From an uncultured Gammaproteobacteria bacterium (lineage in GTDB: Bacteria; Pseudomonadota; Gammaproteobacteria; Arenicellales; JAANXG01): 43,731 nt of DNA. The stretch is from the NCBI GenBank assembly GCA_947258785.1, contig CAMYJT010000013.1, forward strand, positions 1 through 43,731, written 5' to 3'. Each line of letters opens with the position of its first letter. The stretch's first letter is position 1. Both the position numbers and the translations under genes were made by a program. Positions 40,380-43,731 of the stretch are shown here, piece by piece. The notes under the pieces are model-generated. The model ran no database searches and was not told where the DNA came from. It was given only the letters and a program-made list of their open reading frames with translations.

Positions 40380-41465
40380 ATGCACTCACCACTGCGTCAC
40401 TGGCCCGCCGCGTTGTGGAAGCGGCGACCCATTCAGCTCACGTTTTTTCTGACCCGGCGCTGTAACGCGCGGTGTCCATATTGCTTCTATCTCGGCGGTG
40501 ACCACCGGCGGGGCGATGCTGCTGCGGAACTCGATGTTGGTGAAATTGAACGGCTGTCGCGGTCGCTCAGCGATCTGCTGTGGCTGGCCTTCTCCGGCGG
40601 CGAGGTGTTCTTACGCAGGGACCTCGTCGAGATCAGTGGGATTTTCTACCGCAACAACCGGCCCGCCATCATGCTCTATCCCACTAATGGGATGATGCCG
40701 GCACACATAGCGGAGCAGGTCGAGCAGATCCTCCAGCGTTGTCCCGACAGCACCATCGTAGTGAAGCTGTCCGTGGACGGTCTGTACGAGGAGCACGACC
40801 GATTGCGCGACACCCCGGGCAGCTTCCAGCGCACGCTGGAGACCCACGCGGCGCTGACACCATTGTTGAGCCGTTACCGCAATTTCGAACTGGGCGTGAA
40901 CACCGTATTCATGTCCGGCAACCAGGACCGTATGGATGAGATCATCGATTTCGTGGGCGGTTTGCCCGGTGTGCGCGCCCACACCATCTCCCTGATCCGC
41001 GGGACGCCCGCTGTGGAAGATCTTCAGGCCGTGGACCTGGGCAAGTACCATCGTGCCGTCTCGCGGTTGGCGCGCGACCTCGCGCGTGGCGGCGCCACCT
41101 ACCGTTTCCAGGGCGGGCGCTTGAAGGCGGCCCAGGACGTCCTGCAACGCCGGCTGATTTACCAGACCATGACAGCCCGGCAGCGACTGACGGCCTGCTA
41201 CGCGGGCCGCGCCAACCTGGTGCTCGCCGAGAACGGCGACGTCTACCCCTGCGAGATCCGCGCCGAGAGTTTTGGTAATGTGCGGGATTATGGCTACGAC
41301 CTCGCGGCGGTGTGCCGGTCCAGCCGCGCGCAGCGTGCACTGACGTCAATCCGCGACCGCGAGTGCCACTGCAGTCACGAGTGCTACTTCATGACCAACA
41401 TATTCCTCAACCCGCGGCTCTATCCCGCTTTGTTCGCGGAGTACCGGCGGCTGTCGGCGGGTTGA
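40380..41465 (+). CDS. Radical SAM enzyme with SPASM-like C-terminus
   Basis: A 361-residue radical SAM protein. The iron-sulfur cluster motif is CNARCPYC (C28, C32, C35), the SAM-binding GGE motif is FSGGEVFLRRD (71-81), and the barrel continues with LSVDGLYEEHDRLRDTPGSF. The C-terminal cysteines in TACYAGRANLVLAENGDVYPCEIR and CHCSHEC are typical of SPASM/twitch domains that hold extra 4Fe-4S clusters. Substrate is unknown. The spacing after the GT2 gene is 21 bases, so they likely form an operon. Its last 59 bases overlap the convergent radical SAM gene on the other strand. Confidence 0.88.
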   Translation: MHSPLRHWPAALWKRRPIQLTFFLTRRCNARCPYCFYLGGDHRRGDAAAELDVGEIERLSRSLSDLLWLAFSGGEVFLRRDLVEISGIFYRNNRPAIMLYPTNGMMPAHIAEQVEQILQRCPDSTIVVKLSVDGLYEEHDRLRDTPGSFQRTLETHAALTPLLSRYRNFELGVNTVFMSGNQDRMDEIIDFVGGLPGVRAHTISLIRGTPAVEDLQAVDLGKYHRAVSRLARDLARGGATYRFQGGRLKAAQDVLQRRLIYQTMTARQRLTACYAGRANLVLAENGDVYPCEIRAESFGNVRDYGYDLAAVCRSSRAQRALTSIRDRECHCSHECYFMTNIFLNPRLYPALFAEYRRLSAG

Positions 41466-42924
41466 CGCCCCTCAGCGGGGCCGCCGGTCGGGTGAACAAC
41501 CGCTTGCGGACCCACAACCAGAACAGGCTCCGCACGCCGATCGCGGCGGCCCGGCAGTCGTTCCAGTTTTGAATGCGCGCCAAGCGGCGCAGCAGATACG
41601 ACGGTCGCGAATAAAACCGGCGGAACGCCAACTGACGCAGTTCCTGGACTTGCTCCCGGCGCAGGGTGTAGGGGGCGAAGGCGGCGCGTTGGTAGGTGTA
41701 TTGTGACAGGTCGTCGGATACGGTGCCGTAGTCGTTGAGGTGTTCGTGCAAAGGCGTGCCGGGAAATGCGGTGAGGGCGTGGAAGTTGGCGAGATCGGGA
41801 TCGAGCTCGATGGCGAAATCAATTGTCCGCAGGCCGTCCTGATAGGTCTCGCCGGGAATGCCGAACAGAAACGGGGTGCTCACCTGCAGACCCACGTCCT
41901 TAGCGGTGTGCACGGCAACGCGGATCTGGTCCAAGGTAGTGCCCTTGCGCAGCGTGTTGAGGTGCCGCTGCACGCCGCTTTCGGCGCCAAGCAGTATCGC
42001 CCAGCAGCCCGCGGCCTTCATCGACTGTAATAAGGGTCGATCCACCTGGTTGGCGCACGCCGACGCAAACCACACGAAATCCAGGCGGCGCGCGCGGATC
42101 GCCTTGCTCAGTGTCATGGCGCGGTCGTAATCGGCGGCAAAGCTGTCGTCGATAAACTTGATTTCCCGATAGCCCAGCGCCAGGCACTGTTCGATCTCTT
42201 CGAGGACATTGTCAACGCTCCGGTAACGCACACCGCGCTGGCCGGCCCGTCTGGCCCGATCGATCTGGAAGCAGAATATGCAGCGGCGGCTGCAGCCGCG
42301 GGACGTGAGCACCACCGCCACCGGCTTACGCCGGTAGGTCGCCGGCGGTGGTAGATATCGATGCGGGTCGCCCAGCAGCTCCCTGGCCGGAAACGGCAGG
42401 GTGTCGAGGTCCTCGACCAGCGGCCGCGGCGCGGTGCAAACGATTTCTTGCCCGCGCCGAAAGGCGAGGCCAAGTACGCCGTCCAGTGCCCGCCCGGTCT
42501 CCAGTCTGTCGACCAGTTCGGTAACGGTCACCTCCGCCTCACCGGTGACCACCGCGTCGATGTCTTGACCCTCACCGAGCAGACAGCGTTGCTGCAGTGC
42601 AATGGGATAGGGGCCGCCGGCGCAGACGAACACACACGGATCGAGGGCCTTGACGGCGCGGGTCAAGTGTATCGCCCTGGGCCAGCCAAAGGTGGTTGAG
42701 TAGACACCGACGAAGGCCGGCGCAAATTGCCGAACGCCGGCCAGAATCTCGGCGTGGCTCATAAACGCGCCGTTGAAGAAGCGCACCTCGTGGCCTGCCT
42801 GTTGCAACGCGGCCGCAACGTACAGCGTGCCCAGCGGCTCCCAGTAGTTGATCTGGGATCCCGCGGTGTCCGGCGGGAACAGGTCTTCCGGCCGCCATGC
42901 CGGGATTGCGAGTGCGCACCTCAT
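41407..42924 (-). CDS. B12-binding-domain radical SAM protein
   Basis: A 505-residue class B radical SAM protein. Residues 1-140 form a cobalamin-binding-like fold (GTLYVAAALQQAGHEVRFFN, then FVGVYSTTFG and GGPYPIAL). The cluster motif is TSRGCSRRCIFCFQ (C211, C215, C218), followed by GYREIKFIDDSFAADY and a barrel ending PFLFGIPGETYQDGL. The N-terminal domain lacks an obvious DxHxxG cobalamin ligand, as in many members. A C-terminal Arg-rich helical segment (LRRLARIQNWNDCRAAAIGVR) ends the protein. Reactions of this class include methyl transfer to unreactive carbons and ring rearrangements; the substrate is unknown. It overlaps the stop of the next upstream gene by ATGA. Confidence 0.87.
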   Translation of the reverse strand: MRCALAIPAWRPEDLFPPDTAGSQINYWEPLGTLYVAAALQQAGHEVRFFNGAFMSHAEILAGVRQFAPAFVGVYSTTFGWPRAIHLTRAVKALDPCVFVCAGGPYPIALQQRCLLGEGQDIDAVVTGEAEVTVTELVDRLETGRALDGVLGLAFRRGQEIVCTAPRPLVEDLDTLPFPARELLGDPHRYLPPPATYRRKPVAVVLTSRGCSRRCIFCFQIDRARRAGQRGVRYRSVDNVLEEIEQCLALGYREIKFIDDSFAADYDRAMTLSKAIRARRLDFVWFASACANQVDRPLLQSMKAAGCWAILLGAESGVQRHLNTLRKGTTLDQIRVAVHTAKDVGLQVSTPFLFGIPGETYQDGLRTIDFAIELDPDLANFHALTAFPGTPLHEHLNDYGTVSDDLSQYTYQRAAFAPYTLRREQVQELRQLAFRRFYSRPSYLLRRLARIQNWNDCRAAAIGVRSLFWLWVRKRLFTRPAAPLRGVNPPTAAGTPRTKRDRAAG

Positions 42925-43731
42925 CCTAGTTGCGCCAGCCGGACGGCCCGCGTCCGTGGCCAGAGGCGGGTGGGGTCGGCGCTCTCCGCCAGGCAGGTCT
43001 CGGCCGCGTTCAGTCCCGACTCGATGGCGGCATCCATGTTGTAATACCGGAACGTTCCGCCGCGGCCGGCTATGGTCAGATTGTCAAACCGGTCCAGATA
43101 CTGGTAAATCGTCTCACAGAGCGATTGATAGCCGACGGCGAACAGGGGGTAGGCATTCGGCACGCGTTGCACCGCACCGCCGATCGCGTCCCGGGGTTCG
43201 ATCAGGCCCAGCCGGGACAGGCCGTAGATCGATAAAGCGGTCAGCCCGGCGTCGGTTTCGCTCCACAGCTGGTCGCCCCGGAAGCAGAAATACTCGACGA
43301 CCAGCAGTGTCTTGCCGGCCGGCGCCATGTGCGGGCTCCAGTTGGTGGGTTCGTGGACGCGCCCGAAGGGAAACGCTCGCTCGGGGACGTAGATCCACGT
43401 GTGCCCGGTGACGCGCGGGCGGTCGATCAGCACCGCGACCACCACCAGGTCGCGGCTGCGCAGACGGGAGGCCGCGGCCAGGACGGCGGCGGGCGGCCGC
43501 GGTTGCAGGGCGGTGACAAGCGCCTGCAGCGGCAGTGTGGAGATGAACCGGTCTGCCGTAATCACCTCGCTGTGCCGGTTGCGCCGGACCGTCGCACTGT
43601 GCATCCGGGTCCCGTCGTGATCGAGGCGCACAACCGTGCTGTCGGTCCACACACGGCCGCCGCCGTCGAGGCCTCGTTGCAGGCATTCGGCTATCTGACC
43701 GATGCCCAAGCGGGGGTAGAGAAACCGGTCC
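42921..43731 (-). CDS. FAD-dependent amine oxidase-like protein, N-terminal part beyond window
   Basis: The 270 C-terminal residues of an FAD protein. The frame is open through the last base of the window (FLYPRLGIGQIAECLQRG), so the FAD-binding N-terminus lies outside. Recognisable parts are the substrate-domain strand ADRFISTLPLQALV, then PERAFPFGRVHEPTNWSPHMA and the flavin-binding C-terminal strand NLTIAGRGGTFRYYNMDAAIESGLNAAE. The overall form is that of the protoporphyrinogen oxidase/UDP-galactopyranose mutase-like amine oxidase group that acts on sugars, carotenoids or lipids. It is translationally coupled to the B12 radical SAM gene, so the two probably work in one pathway. Confidence 0.8.
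   Translation of the reverse strand, partial: DRFLYPRLGIGQIAECLQRGLDGGGRVWTDSTVVRLDHDGTRMHSATVRRNRHSEVITADRFISTLPLQALVTALQPRPPAAVLAAASRLRSRDLVVVAVLIDRPRVTGHTWIYVPERAFPFGRVHEPTNWSPHMAPAGKTLLVVEYFCFRGDQLWSETDAGLTALSIYGLSRLGLIEPRDAIGGAVQRVPNAYPLFAVGYQSLCETIYQYLDRFDNLTIAGRGGTFRYYNMDAAIESGLNAAETCLAESADPTRLWPRTRAVRLAQLG

Overview
The window looks like chromosome from a sulfur-oxidising gammaproteobacterium. This rests on gene content: a flavocytochrome c sulfide dehydrogenase pair, a periplasmic rhodanese, small heme lipoproteins and a dense set of multiheme c-type cytochromes, together with GC-rich coding DNA and many GTG starts. The taxonomic placement is inference. I recognised no rRNA, tRNA, CRISPR array or intact insertion sequence.

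Layout. (1) 1-14.2 kb is a surface-polysaccharide locus of lower and more variable GC. It holds an FkbM methyltransferase, two GT4-type glycosyltransferases, a PglC-like phosphoglycosyltransferase, a PglD-like acyltransferase, a DegT-type aminotransferase, a membrane-anchored 4,6-dehydratase with an unusual domain combination, a sulfotransferase, a Wzy-like polymerase and a polysaccharide deacetylase. Together these predict a repeat-unit glycan with a 4-acylamido-4,6-dideoxy sugar and probable sulfation. (2) 14.3-22.9 kb encodes large secreted or surface proteins: an S74-chaperone fibre-like protein with a lipoprotein partner, an FG-GAP/ASPIC-UnbV propeller, a TIG-domain protein with a frameshift, an O-antigen ligase-type membrane protein and a small two-TM protein. 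This part is sprinkled with short REP-like palindromes. (3) 23.1-25.6 kb holds fccB-fccA (sulfide oxidation) and a monoheme lipoprotein. (4) 25.8-36.9 kb is the most striking region, with seven genes on one strand: an NHL-propeller lipoprotein, an OmcE-like tetraheme cytochrome followed by a terminator, an 18-heme lipoprotein built from six exact 142-residue modules, a triheme protein made of the same module, an 831-residue predicted outer-membrane barrel, a second NHL protein, and a 12-heme cytochrome with one CX3CH site and a repeat-rich tail. In total it encodes 37 predicted hemes. I read it as a candidate extracellular electron transfer conduit or cytochrome-nanowire system. (5) 36.9-39.2 kb has a PsiE-family membrane protein and a secreted tandem rhodanese. 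(6) 39.3-43.7 kb holds a GT2 glycosyltransferase, two different radical SAM enzymes and a truncated FAD-dependent oxidoreductase, probably an uncharacterised biosynthetic locus.

How the parts may fit: FccAB strips electrons from sulfide in the periplasm, and the neighbouring multiheme conduit could carry periplasmic electrons across the outer membrane to a mineral, electrode or partner cell, or bring electrons in. The polysaccharide and surface-protein genes would shape the cell exterior in which such wires sit. These links are inference from proximity.
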